Origin: Polaromonas glacialis
Lineage (GTDB): Bacteria; Pseudomonadota; Gammaproteobacteria; Burkholderiales; Burkholderiaceae_C
NCBI RefSeq assembly: GCF_000709345.1
Contig: NZ_KL448323.1
Location: 332,884-396,883, forward strand
Length of the DNA: 64,000 bases
Reading direction: 5' to 3'
A program made the translations under genes and the position numbers. Shown here piece after piece: positions 10,068-17,978 of the stretch. The notes beneath the pieces were generated by a model. It was not told the origin of the DNA. It saw only the letters and a list, made by a program, of their open reading frames with translations, and made no database searches. The stretch's first letter is position 1. Each line of letters begins with the position of its first letter.

Positions 10068-10943
10068 TTAGTGCGCCGCCTTTTGCCCGCCGGGTGCCAG
10101 CGCGGGCGCGGCGCGCTTTTGCAGCACCACCAGCGCGATGCCGCCCAGAATGGCGCTTGATGCCAGCACCAGTCGCAGGGTCAGCGGCTCGCCCAGAAAG
10201 GCGATGCCGCCGAGCGCGGCCAGCACCGGAACGCTCAGCTGCACGCTGGCCGCGCTCGTGGCTTTCAGTGCGGGCACCACGGTGTACCAGACCGCGTAGC
10301 CGATGCCCGAGGTCAGCGCGCCCGACGCCACCGCCAGCCAGACACCCGCCGCGTCCAGCGAGGCGCCACGGGACAGCAGCATGAACAGGCCCAGCCCCAC
10401 GGCCAGCGGCGCGGCACGCAAAAAGTTCCCGGCTGTCACCCGCGTCGGGTCGCCTGCACCCTTGCCGCGCAGCGAATAAATCCCCCACGACATGCCGGCC
10501 AGCAGCATCAGCACCGAACCGGCCAGCGGCGGCGCCGACACGCCGGGCAGCAGCAGGCCCGCCAGCCCGCCAAAGGCCAGCACCAGGCCGGCGAGTTGCA
10601 GCGGCCGCAGCCGCTCGCCCGACCAGATGCCGTAGCCGATCATCAAGGCCTGGACCGCGCCGAACAGCAGCAGCGCACCGGTTCCCGTCGGCAGGCTGAC
10701 ATAGGCGAAGGAAAAGCACGCTGCATAGGAAAACAGCGCCAGCGCCGACAGCCAGTTGCCCTTGCCCGTTTGCGCGCCGCGCGCCACCGCCCAGAGCACC
10801 ATTGCGCCGGACACCAGACGGATGGCGGTGAATGACGCGGCATCGATGCCGGTTTCCTTCAGCGCCAGCCGGCAGAGCAGTGAATTGCCGGCAAACGCGG
10901 CCATAGACATTGCGGTGAGCAAAAGGATGCGTAAAGGGGGCAT
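10068..10943 (-). CDS. EamA/DMT-family transporter
   Basis: A 291-residue integral membrane protein with about ten hydrophobic segments in two EamA repeats typical of the drug/metabolite transporter superfamily. It has the family features MAAFAGNSLLCRLAL at the N terminus and QLSVPVLAALGGIAFLGE near the C terminus. The substrate is not predictable; family members export amino acids or metabolites. The ATG at 10943 (MPPLRIL) is preferred to an earlier one because it starts at the first membrane helix. gluQ ends 2 bp upstream. Confidence 0.88.
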   Translation of the reverse strand: MPPLRILLLTAMSMAAFAGNSLLCRLALKETGIDAASFTAIRLVSGAMVLWAVARGAQTGKGNWLSALALFSYAACFSFAYVSLPTGTGALLLFGAVQALMIGYGIWSGERLRPLQLAGLVLAFGGLAGLLLPGVSAPPLAGSVLMLLAGMSWGIYSLRGKGAGDPTRVTAGNFLRAAPLAVGLGLFMLLSRGASLDAAGVWLAVASGALTSGIGYAVWYTVVPALKATSAASVQLSVPVLAALGGIAFLGEPLTLRLVLASSAILGGIALVVLQKRAAPALAPGGQKAAH

Positions 10944-10944
10944 G

Positions 10945-11961
10945 TCAGGGCACCGCCTGGTGGGGATGGTTGGCAAGGATGCCGGGAAGCGGAGGGTTTT
11001 CTTCGCAAGCCAGTGTGTCCCGCCAGGCGTTCACCCAGGCGGCCAGCGCATCGGCCACCGGGCCGGCCTGTGCCGCCAGCCCCAGAACGGTAGCCGCCCG
11101 GTTCAGCGCCGCCAGCGGATCGAGGGTGTCGAGCGCCTGCGCGCCGTTTTGTTTCGAGAGTTTTTCGCCGTTCGCGCCCAGCACCAGTGGCGTGTGCAGG
11201 TAATGCGGCGTCGGCAGGCCAAGCGCGCGCTGCAGCAGGATTTGCCGCGCCGTGTTGTCGGCCAGGTCGGCGCCGCGCACCACATGCGTGATGCCTTGCG
11301 CGGCGTCATCAGCCACCATGGCCAGCTGGTAGGCCCACAGCCCGTCGGCGCGCCTGAGCACGAAGTCACCCACCTCGCGGCTGACGTTCTGGTGTTGCGG
11401 GCCGAGCCGCCGGTCGTGCCAGACGACTTCTGTTTCCAGCATGTTGGTAACCGAATTTGCTATGAATTCAGTAGCTGATAGCGAACGCCCAGTTTGCGCA
11501 AAAGCACTATTATGTTCATTTTTATCGAGCTGCAAGCGCCAGGCGCGCGCAGGCCGCCCGTCCAGGCCCCTGCGGCAGGTGCCCGGATAGACCAGTTCGC
11601 CGTGCCGCTGCCGGGCTTGCCCCGACGCGGCCAGCACGCGCGCAATGTCCTGCCGCGTGCAGCCGCAGGGATAGGCCGTGCCGCTTTCAATGAGCTGATC
11701 GAGCGCCCGCTGATATAGCGCGCTGCGGTGCGACTGAAAGACCGGAGGCGCGTCGGGTACCAGCCCGCAGGCGGCCAGTTGCGTGAGGATCGTCAGTTCG
11801 GCGCCGTGTACGCAGCGCGGCGTGTCCACGTCCTCGATGCGCACCAGCCACTGGCCGCCGTGCGCGCGGGCGTCGAGCCAGCTGGCCAGCGCTGCGACCA
11901 GCGAACCGGCATGCAGCGGGCCGGTAGGCGAAGGCGCAAACCGGCCAATATAAGCCCTCAC
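10945..11961 (-). CDS. gluQ: Glutamyl-Q tRNA(Asp) synthetase
   Basis: GluQ-RS attaches glutamate to queuosine at the wobble base of tRNA-Asp. It has the HIGH-like motif region [16 protein letters not shown], a Cys-containing zinc region ([13 protein letters not shown]) and the KLSKQNGA signature loop. A GTG at 11961 with GGGGAG seven bases upstream is chosen because family proteins start just before IGRF. About 25 extra residues (DKNEH...SVTNM) separate the zinc region from the second catalytic half and coincide with a copy of the dispersed repeat at 11459-11526 read in frame. Length 338 residues against 308 in E. coli reflects this insert. Confidence 0.92.
   Translation of the reverse strand: MRAYIGRFAPSPTGPLHAGSLVAALASWLDARAHGGQWLVRIEDVDTPRCVHGAELTILTQLAACGLVPDAPPVFQSHRSALYQRALDQLIESGTAYPCGCTRQDIARVLAASGQARQRHGELVYPGTCRRGLDGRPARAWRLQLDKNEHNSAFAQTGRSLSATEFIANSVTNMLETEVVWHDRRLGPQHQNVSREVGDFVLRRADGLWAYQLAMVADDAAQGITHVVRGADLADNTARQILLQRALGLPTPHYLHTPLVLGANGEKLSKQNGAQALDTLDPLAALNRAATVLGLAAQAGPVADALAAWVNAWRDTLACEENPPLPGILANHPHQAVP
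11459..11526 (+). repeat. Dispersed two-hairpin repeat, copy 2 (inside gluQ)
   Basis: GCTATGAATTCAGTAGCTGA, then a GCG...TTTGCGCAAAAGC half and a T-rich tail, matching the family seen between other genes. It is translated on the opposite strand as an extra segment of GluQ between the zinc region and the catalytic core. Confidence 0.75.
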
Positions 11962-12096
11962 GCTCCCCGCTTTGCGTGGTTCGCTGCAGGATGTGGCCCC
12001 CATGTTCCCCACTTCGTGTGGTTCGCTGCCCCCCGAGGGGGTCGCTGCGCCTGCGGCCCGGCGAAGCCGGTTCCGTGGCCCCTGCTGGTGGGGAGG
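11961..12096 (+). repeat. GC-rich intergenic repeat, copy A (upstream of gluQ)
   Basis: A block with GCTGCCCCCCGAGGGGG, GCTGCGCCTGCGGCCCGGC, AAGCCGG and CCCCTGCTGGTGGGGAG in the same order as the copy at 25560-25664 on the opposite strand. It begins with two imperfect direct repeats (CCCCGCTTTGCGTGGTTCGCTGC at 11966 and the related unit at 12007). It abuts the gluQ start and appears to supply its GGGGAG ribosome-binding site. I associate this repeat with Comamonadaceae genomes but have not searched. Confidence 0.8.
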
Positions 12097-12147
12097 GTGC
12101 GCCTCCATGCGGCATTCGCTGGCCTCCATGCTGTCCGCCTCAACCCG

Positions 12148-13221
12148 TCAAAGAATCGCCAGCGCCATTTCCAGTCCCGACACGAAGCCGTCCTCTACCC
12201 GGTGGCCCAGGCACCAGTCGCCGCAGGCGCCGATGCGTGATTCGGCATCCCACGCATGCGTCTTGCCCAGCGGCTTGGTCGTCTGGGCATGGCGCCAGCG
12301 GTGTACCGACGCGTAGGGCGGTTCGGCGCGAATGCCGGTGACTTCGGTGAAGGCCTTGAGCAGCTTGCCCTTGATGCGTTCGGCATCGTCTTCGAGGTGG
12401 CGCTGCGACCAGGCGGGGCTGGCCTGCACGGTCCAGCGTTCGATCGGGCCGCGTCCGGGCTTGGACGACTCGCGCGCCAGCCAGGCGATGCGGTGATGCG
12501 TGCTGCGCGCCACGTTCCACTGCGGACCCAGGCTCGACAGAGTGGGCTGCTGCGCCTGCGGAAAGGCCACCATCAGCGTCCAGCAGGGCGCCACGTTCAC
12601 GCCTGCCAGGTCGGCCAGCAGTGGCGTGGCCTGCTCCGAATCGCGCAGCAGGGCATGGGCTTGCGGCGCGGGAATCGCCAGCACCACGGCGTCAAAGCCG
12701 GAATGCACCCCGGCGCCCGGGCCGTCGGTCTGCAACTGCCAGCGCTTGGGGTCGAGCTTGTCTTCCTCGATATAGACCACGCGCGTGTCCAGCACCAGCT
12801 GGCCCGCGTCAAGCAAGGGCTGGGCCCACTGGCGGACCAGCGCATTCATGCCCGGCTTGGCCACCCAGTGGGCTTCCTTGGCCGGCAGCGAGGCGGCGAC
12901 TACGCGGCCCAGGTCGTCCAGCACTTGCACACTGTTGGCGCTCCACGGCCGCACCAGTCCGGTGGCGGTGGCGAGTGCTTTCTCAAAGCGTTCGTCGCGT
13001 ACGGTGAAATACTGCGCGCCGTGGTCAAAGCCGCCAAATTCGGTGGTGCGGGTGGCCATGCGGCCGCCGGCGCCCTTGCTTTTTTCAAAGACGGTGACGC
13101 GGTGCCCGGCCTGGACCAGCGTTCGCGCGCAGGTGATGCCGGCAATGCCGGCGCCAATCACGGCGATGTGGCGCTGTGCGGCGGGTTCGAAAAAGGAGTC
13201 GGTAAAGGGTTTGTTTGTCAT
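12148..13221 (-). CDS. FAD-dependent oxidoreductase (renalase/amine-oxidase-like)
   Basis: A 357-residue flavoprotein with the N-terminal dinucleotide-binding motif IAVIGAGIAGITCARTL, the FEKSKGAGGRMATR segment typical of the amine oxidase group, and a C-terminal FAD-contact region GDWCLGHRVEDGFVSG. The substrate is unknown. The ATG at 13221 (MTNKP) is preferred to one 17 codons earlier because the dinucleotide fold then begins near residue 20. It stands alone on the minus strand between gluQ's upstream repeat and the LysR gene. Confidence 0.85.
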   Translation of the reverse strand: MTNKPFTDSFFEPAAQRHIAVIGAGIAGITCARTLVQAGHRVTVFEKSKGAGGRMATRTTEFGGFDHGAQYFTVRDERFEKALATATGLVRPWSANSVQVLDDLGRVVAASLPAKEAHWVAKPGMNALVRQWAQPLLDAGQLVLDTRVVYIEEDKLDPKRWQLQTDGPGAGVHSGFDAVVLAIPAPQAHALLRDSEQATPLLADLAGVNVAPCWTLMVAFPQAQQPTLSSLGPQWNVARSTHHRIAWLARESSKPGRGPIERWTVQASPAWSQRHLEDDAERIKGKLLKAFTEVTGIRAEPPYASVHRWRHAQTTKPLGKTHAWDAESRIGACGDWCLGHRVEDGFVSGLEMALAIL

Positions 13222-13353
13222 GACTTTTTTACTTTTTCTGAGGTGAAGGAAAAGGTCGGGAAGAAATGGCATCGTGACGAAAAGTCAGGCATCAACGAAC
13301 GCCATGCGCACACTCTACACCGCAGCCGGTGCCTGGCGGCCGCAAGCGCGGAT

Positions 13354-14307
13354 TTATAGCGAGTGGGCGCGCTCCAGCAGCGCCTTGCGGGTGGCCGGAT
13401 GGCCGAGCTGCTCCAGCCACCATTGCAGCGCCCGTCCTTCGGCAGCGGGCGTCGCGCAGCGCCAGGCATAGCGCATCGGAATCACACGCGGGGCGCGCTG
13501 CATCTGCTTTTCGACCAGCCGTCCGGCGTCGATGTGCGGCCGCGCCAGGTATTCCGGCAAGAAGCCGCCGCCCAGCCCGCGCAACTGCGCGTCGAGCTTT
13601 TCCTGCATGCCAGGCACGGTGAAAATGTCCTGCCCGCCCAGCAGCCCGCTGGTCACGCCGCTGCCCTGCTTGACCGAATCGGCCACCGCCACGGCGCGGT
13701 GCAGCATGAGCTGCGCATCGGGCACCGGCTCGGCGGCCTGCGCCAGCGGATGGTGCGGCGCGACGGCATAGACGAAGTGAATGGTGCCCAGCGGCCGGCT
13801 TTGCACCGACAGGTTGGGTGCGGGATCCAACGCCACGCCGATGGCCAGGTCGGCCTGGCCCGATGTCAGCGCCTCTAACGTGCCCGACAGCGCTTCCTCG
13901 CGGATTTTCAGGCGCGTCGGCGGATTCAATGCAAAGAAGGCTTCGCACAGTTCCAGCACGGTGGTGCGCGAGATCACGCTGTCCACCGCCAGCGTGAGCT
14001 GCGGCTCCCAGCCGGTGGCCACGCGCTTGACGCGGTTGGCTATCGCGTCGAGTTCGAGCAGCAGCCGGTTGCCTTCGCGCAGCAGTTCCTGGCCGGCCAC
14101 GGTCAGCCGGGCCTGGCGCGACGAGCGGTCGAACAGCAGCACGTCAAGCGCGTCCTCGACCTGCCGGATGCGGTAGGTCAGGGCGCTGGGCACCACGCCC
14201 AGTTCGCGCGCGGCCGCCGCCATGCTGCCGCTGCGGTGGATGCTGTCGATCAGCCGGATGACTTCGGGCGTCAGCGCGTCGCGCACCGGATTGTGGGGTG
14301 CTGGCAT
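13354..14307 (-). CDS. LysR-family transcriptional regulator
   Basis: A 317-residue LysR-type regulator with the N-terminal winged helix (SIHRSGSMAAAARELGVVPSA, residues about 20-40) and the C-terminal effector-binding domain. It is transcribed away from the pirin-DoxX-flavodoxin-OsmC-pirin genes; the shared 108-bp gap (14308-14415) has the AT-rich AATAATTTGAA region expected for a divergent operator. By the usual LysR pattern it probably controls that cluster; the inducer is unknown. Confidence 0.92.
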   Translation of the reverse strand: MPAPHNPVRDALTPEVIRLIDSIHRSGSMAAAARELGVVPSALTYRIRQVEDALDVLLFDRSSRQARLTVAGQELLREGNRLLLELDAIANRVKRVATGWEPQLTLAVDSVISRTTVLELCEAFFALNPPTRLKIREEALSGTLEALTSGQADLAIGVALDPAPNLSVQSRPLGTIHFVYAVAPHHPLAQAAEPVPDAQLMLHRAVAVADSVKQGSGVTSGLLGGQDIFTVPGMQEKLDAQLRGLGGGFLPEYLARPHIDAGRLVEKQMQRAPRVIPMRYAWRCATPAAEGRALQWWLEQLGHPATRKALLERAHSL

Positions 14308-14415
14308 GAGAATCCTTCAAATAATTTGAATGATGCCAGCAAACCGGCGCAATGATGCAAGCGCTGGCGGCACCTACAGTAAAGGCATTGCAACGCACCT
14401 TGAAAGGAGCATTTC

Positions 14416-15117
14416 ATGATCACCTTACGGCCTTCGGGCGAACGCGGCTATGCCGACCACGGCTGGCTCAAGTCTTTTCATTCCTTTTCCTTTGCCGGCT
14501 ATCACGACCCGGAGCACATGGGCTTTGGCAACCTGCGCGTCATCAACGAAGACCGCATTGCCGCCGGCCGGGGCTTTGGCACGCACAGCCACCGCGACAT
14601 GGAAATCATCAGCTACGTGCTCAGCGGCGAGCTGGCGCACAAGGACAGCATGGGCAATGTCAAGGGCATTCCGCCCGGCGACGTGCAGCGCATGAGCGCC
14701 GGCACCGGCGTGCAGCACAGCGAGTTCAACCATGCCGAGGGCCAGACCACGCATTTCCTGCAGATCTGGATCCTGCCCAACGTCACCGGGATTGCGCCCG
14801 GCTACGAGCAGAAAACGTTTCTTGAGGCTGAAAAGCGCGGCGCCCTGCGGCTGGTGGCTTCAAACGATGGCGCGCAGGGCTCGGTGCTGATCCATGCCGA
14901 CGCCAGGCTGTATGCCGGACTGTTCGATGGCGGCGAATCCGCCGTGCTGGCGCTCGATTCGAAGCGCAAAGCCTATGTGCATCTGGTGCGCGGCCAGCTG
15001 GAGGTCAATGGGCAGGTGCTGCATACCGGCGACGCTGCGCTACTCCAGGCAGAAGACCGCTTGAGCCTGGCAAAAGGCCAGGACGCCGAGGTACTGGTGT
15101 TCGACCTGGCGCCCTGA
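14416..15117 (+). CDS. Pirin family protein (YhhW-like)
   Basis: A 233-residue bicupin. Metal-binding residues are visible in GTHSHRDMEIISYV and in TGVQHSEFN, the pirin pattern of His and Glu ligands. The family includes quercetin dioxygenases (E. coli YhhW) and redox-sensing regulators. AAAGGAG lies 6 bp before the ATG. It is the first gene of the cluster opposite the LysR regulator, and a second, different pirin lies at the cluster's end. Confidence 0.9.
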   Translation: MITLRPSGERGYADHGWLKSFHSFSFAGYHDPEHMGFGNLRVINEDRIAAGRGFGTHSHRDMEIISYVLSGELAHKDSMGNVKGIPPGDVQRMSAGTGVQHSEFNHAEGQTTHFLQIWILPNVTGIAPGYEQKTFLEAEKRGALRLVASNDGAQGSVLIHADARLYAGLFDGGESAVLALDSKRKAYVHLVRGQLEVNGQVLHTGDAALLQAEDRLSLAKGQDAEVLVFDLAP

Positions 15118-15207
15118 AAGGCCAGGCCGGTCACCGTCAACCACGCAGCCGGCTTGCCCGGCGGCTTCTTTTAATTCATCATTCCGTTAATTTTTCAAGG
15201 ACTCAAC

Positions 15208-15621
15208 ATGTTTGCATCGCTTCAAAACCCCCTCTCGCTCATCGGCCGCGTGCTGCTGGCGCTGCTGTTCATTCCTGCCGGTTTCAGCAAGATCGGCGGC
15301 TTTGCCGGCACTGCGGGCTACATCGCTTCCAAGGGTGTGCCGCTTCCCGAGCTGGCCGCCGCCGCCGCCGTCGGTGTCGAACTGGGTCTGGGCCTGCTGC
15401 TGCTGATCGGCTGGCAGACGCGCTGGGCGGCGCTCGGCATCGCCCTGTTCACCGTCGTCATCACCTTCATCTTTCACAATTTCTGGGCCGTGCCGGCCGA
15501 GCAGGTCATGGCGCAGCAGCAGTCCTTCTTCAAGAACATCGCCGTGGTCGGCGGCCTGCTGACGGTGGCCGCCTGGGGCGCTGGCGCCTGGAGCGTTGAC
15601 GGCAACCGGCGGGGTGCGTGA
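15208..15621 (+). CDS. DoxX family membrane protein
   Basis: A 137-residue inner-membrane protein with four hydrophobic helices and the DoxX-type opening LIGRVLLALLFIPAGFSKIGG. DoxX proteins are linked to quinone-dependent or thiosulfate redox complexes and to oxidative stress tolerance. Its TGA overlaps the next gene's ATG by one base (TGATG), so translation is probably coupled. Confidence 0.88.
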   Translation: MFASLQNPLSLIGRVLLALLFIPAGFSKIGGFAGTAGYIASKGVPLPELAAAAAVGVELGLGLLLLIGWQTRWAALGIALFTVVITFIFHNFWAVPAEQVMAQQQSFFKNIAVVGGLLTVAAWGAGAWSVDGNRRGA

Positions 15622-16199
15622 TGCAAGGCGCCGCCGCTTCCAGCGAGCCGCTCGTTGTCGTCATCTACCACTCCGGCTACGGCCACACCCAGCGCATGGC
15701 GCAAGCCGTTGCGGCGGGTGCCGGCGCCGAACTGATCGCCATTGATGCCGAAGGCAACCTGCCGGCGGGCGGCTGGGAGGCGCTGGCCGCCGCTGACGCC
15801 ATCATCATGGGCTCGCCGACCTACATGGGCAGCGTCAGCTGGCAGTTCAAGAAGTTCGCCGACGCGTCGTCCAAGCCCTGGTACACCGAGTCCTGGAAGG
15901 ACAAGCTGTTTGCCGGTTTCACCAACAGTTCGGCGCCCAACGGCGACAAGTCGTCCACGCTGAACTATCTGTTCACCCTGGCCATGCAGCACGGCGGCAT
16001 CTGGGTCAGCCAGGGCATCCTGCCCAGCAACAGCAAGGCCGCGCAGCGCAACGACCCGAACTTTCTGGGCTCCTACAGCGGCGCGATGGCGCATTCGCCC
16101 TCGGACGCCGGCGCCGGTGAAATGGCGCCCGGCGACCTGGAAACAGCGCGCAGTTTCGGCGAACGTGTGGCCGGTGTGGCAGAGCGTTTCCACCGCTGA
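15621..16199 (+). CDS. Flavodoxin family protein / NAD(P)H:quinone oxidoreductase (WrbA-like)
   Basis: A 192-residue flavodoxin-fold protein with the FMN phosphate loop SGYGHTQRMA and the second flavin loop SPTYMGSVSWQFKKF, as in WrbA-type quinone reductases. These reduce quinones by two electrons and avoid semiquinone radicals. It is coupled to doxX by overlapping stop and start and followed by osmC, consistent with a redox stress unit. Confidence 0.87.
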   Translation: MQGAAASSEPLVVVIYHSGYGHTQRMAQAVAAGAGAELIAIDAEGNLPAGGWEALAAADAIIMGSPTYMGSVSWQFKKFADASSKPWYTESWKDKLFAGFTNSSAPNGDKSSTLNYLFTLAMQHGGIWVSQGILPSNSKAAQRNDPNFLGSYSGAMAHSPSDAGAGEMAPGDLETARSFGERVAGVAERFHR

Positions 16200-16255
16200 T
16201 GCGCGGTGCCCTGCGGCATCTCGGGACTTGTCTATTTTTTTCAAAAGGAAAACGC

Positions 16256-16663
16256 ATGACGATTGAACTCCGGCTAGACCAAACCGCCACGCTCGCGCAG
16301 ACGGTGCATATCCGCAGCCACGAACTGGTGGCCGATGTCAGCGAGGTCGAAGGCGGCGGTGACACCGGCCCCAGCCCGCATGACCTCTACGATGCCGCGC
16401 TGGGCGCCTGCAAGGCCCTGACGGTGATGTGGTACGCCCGCAAGAAAGGCATTCCCGTCGACGACATCCAGGTGCAGGTCGAGCGCGACGATGCCGACGA
16501 GCGCAAGGGCATCTACCGCCTGGCCACCACCCTGAAGGTGCATGGCGCCCTGAGCGATGCGCAGCTGAAGGAACTCGAAGCCGTGGCGCAGAAATGCCCG
16601 GTTCACAAGCTCATGACCACGGTCACGACGGAAATCACCACGCGGATGGAGCGGCTGCCATGA
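16256..16663 (+). CDS. OsmC family protein
   Basis: A 135-residue OsmC/Ohr-type protein. Family features are the DLYDAALGACKALTVMWYA region with the first redox Cys and QKCPVHKLM with the second Cys. Members reduce organic hydroperoxides, though not all are active. The ATG at 16256 has AAAGGA 8 bp upstream; the open frame further upstream is not OsmC-like. Its stop overlaps the next pirin's start (ATGA). Confidence 0.88.
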   Translation: MTIELRLDQTATLAQTVHIRSHELVADVSEVEGGGDTGPSPHDLYDAALGACKALTVMWYARKKGIPVDDIQVQVERDDADERKGIYRLATTLKVHGALSDAQLKELEAVAQKCPVHKLMTTVTTEITTRMERLP

Positions 16664-17577
16664 GCATCGACCTCAAACTGACCGGACACGACAAGGACCT
16701 GGGCGGCGGCTTCCTGGTCAGCCGCCTGCTGCCGGCGGTCCGCCGGCAATCGGTCGGGCCGTTTGTGTTCTTCGACCATTTCGGACCGCTTCAGGTGCAG
16801 GCCGGTGCCAACCATGACGTGCGGCCGCATCCGCACATCGGGCTGGCCACGGTGACCTACCTGTTCGACGGCGCCATCCTGCACCGCGACAGCCTGGGGT
16901 CGGTCCAGCGCATCGAGCCCGGCGCCATCAACTGGATGACGGCCGGGCGCGGCATCGTGCATTCCGAAAGGGCGCCCGACGACCTGCGGGACAAGGCTTA
17001 TCGGCAGCATGGCCTGCAGCTCTGGGCGGCGCTGCCCCAGGCGCATGAAGAGGCGGCGCCCGACTTCGTCCATACGCCCGCCAGCGACATTCCCGTCGTG
17101 ACTCTAGGGGCGGCCGAGGTGCGCGTGCTGATCGGCGAGGCATTCGGGCAGGCATCGCCGGTCAAGACCTTCTCGAAAACCGTTTACCTCGACATCAGCC
17201 TCGCCGCCGGGGGCCATCTCGACCTGCCGCCGCTGGCAGACGAACTGGCGCTGTACGGCGTGCAGGGCGACTTGGCGGTCGATGGCGAAGCGCTGGCGGC
17301 GCGCACCCTGGCCATTCTGGCGCCTGGCACGGCGTCGCGTATCAGCTCCGCAGCGCCGGCGCGTTTCATGGTGCTGGGTGGCGATGCGCTCGACGGGCAC
17401 CGCCATATCTGGTGGAATTTTGTCTCCAGCCGCAAGGAGCGCATCGTGCAGGCCGGCGACGACTGGCTGGCGCAAACGATGGGGCAGGTCGCCGGCGACC
17501 CTGAATTCATTCCGCTGCCCGAGCGCAGGCCGCAGCCGGCGCAACCCGCGCCGCCGCCCAAAGCGTTTTACCTCTGA
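16660..17577 (+). CDS. Pirin family protein (second copy type)
   Basis: A 305-residue bicupin of the longer pirin type, with metal ligands in HPHIGLATVTYLFDG and RGIVHSE and a pirin C-terminal domain. It overlaps osmC by 4 bp and ends the cluster; the C-terminal tail is Pro/Gln-rich. Different in length and sequence from the pirin at 14416, so not a recent duplicate. Role inferred only from the neighbouring redox genes. Confidence 0.88.
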   Translation: MSIDLKLTGHDKDLGGGFLVSRLLPAVRRQSVGPFVFFDHFGPLQVQAGANHDVRPHPHIGLATVTYLFDGAILHRDSLGSVQRIEPGAINWMTAGRGIVHSERAPDDLRDKAYRQHGLQLWAALPQAHEEAAPDFVHTPASDIPVVTLGAAEVRVLIGEAFGQASPVKTFSKTVYLDISLAAGGHLDLPPLADELALYGVQGDLAVDGEALAARTLAILAPGTASRISSAAPARFMVLGGDALDGHRHIWWNFVSSRKERIVQAGDDWLAQTMGQVAGDPEFIPLPERRPQPAQPAPPPKAFYL

Positions 17578-17724
17578 TTTGCTTCTTTGCGCGCATCCGT
17601 TTTTGCCAGCAATCAGATTTTTTGTAACTGCTTGCCTTGCTGCAGGTCAACGGCTTGATCGGTCCCTGGTGTTGTCCTTAGCTTGGCCAAGCACAGGTTT
17701 GCGTCTCCTTTTGCCTGTTTCTTC

Positions 17725-17756
17725 TGTGGATTAAGGCGCTCACCCCTTAATCCACA
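17725..17756. repeat. Perfect 12-bp inverted repeat
   Basis: TGTGGATTAAGG and its exact complement around an 8-nt loop. Neither side is followed by a T run, so it is not a simple intrinsic terminator. Confidence 0.7.
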
Positions 17757-17780
17757 AAAGAATCCACCCAAAGCCCAAGA

Positions 17781-17840
17781 ACAGAAACAGAAACAGAAAC
17801 AGAAACAGAAACAGAAACAGAAACAGAAACAGAAACAGAA
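17781..17840. repeat. Hexanucleotide tandem repeat (ACAGAA)10
   Basis: Ten uninterrupted copies of ACAGAA. Such tracts vary in copy number by slipped-strand pairing; here it lies between the 3' ends of two genes, so any effect on expression is unclear. Confidence 0.95.
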
Positions 17841-17884
17841 ACCGCAGCGGTCAAACCAGCAGCGTAAGTAATTACAATTTTTTC

Positions 17885-17947
17885 ATCAAAAAGGCCGTTA
17901 CCGCACATCCATCATGCACAAGCAGCTATAAATTCAGTAGCAAAAAA
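17885..17947 (-). repeat. Dispersed two-hairpin repeat, copy 3 (intergenic)
   Basis: On the minus strand: GCTACTGAATTTATAGCTGC, then TTGTGC...GTGCGG, GGCC and a T run. It sits just past the 3' end of egtB. Confidence 0.85.
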
Positions 17948-17978
17948 CGACGGATGCCTTGCGCGCCGTGATCACCTG

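Larger units (their letters stand above)
17578..17978. other. 401-bp gap between convergent pirin and egtB genes
   Basis: This convergent intergenic stretch holds, in order, a perfect 12-bp hairpin (17725-17756), ten tandem copies of ACAGAA (17781-17840) and a dispersed-repeat copy (17885-17947). A 62-codon frame through the hexamers (Lys-Gln repeats) is not convincing as a gene. Confidence 0.8.

Noticed and set aside
17683..17871. Small ORF with Lys-Gln repeats over the hexamer tract
   Set aside because: The repeat itself makes the frame open; no Shine-Dalgarno or conserved part.
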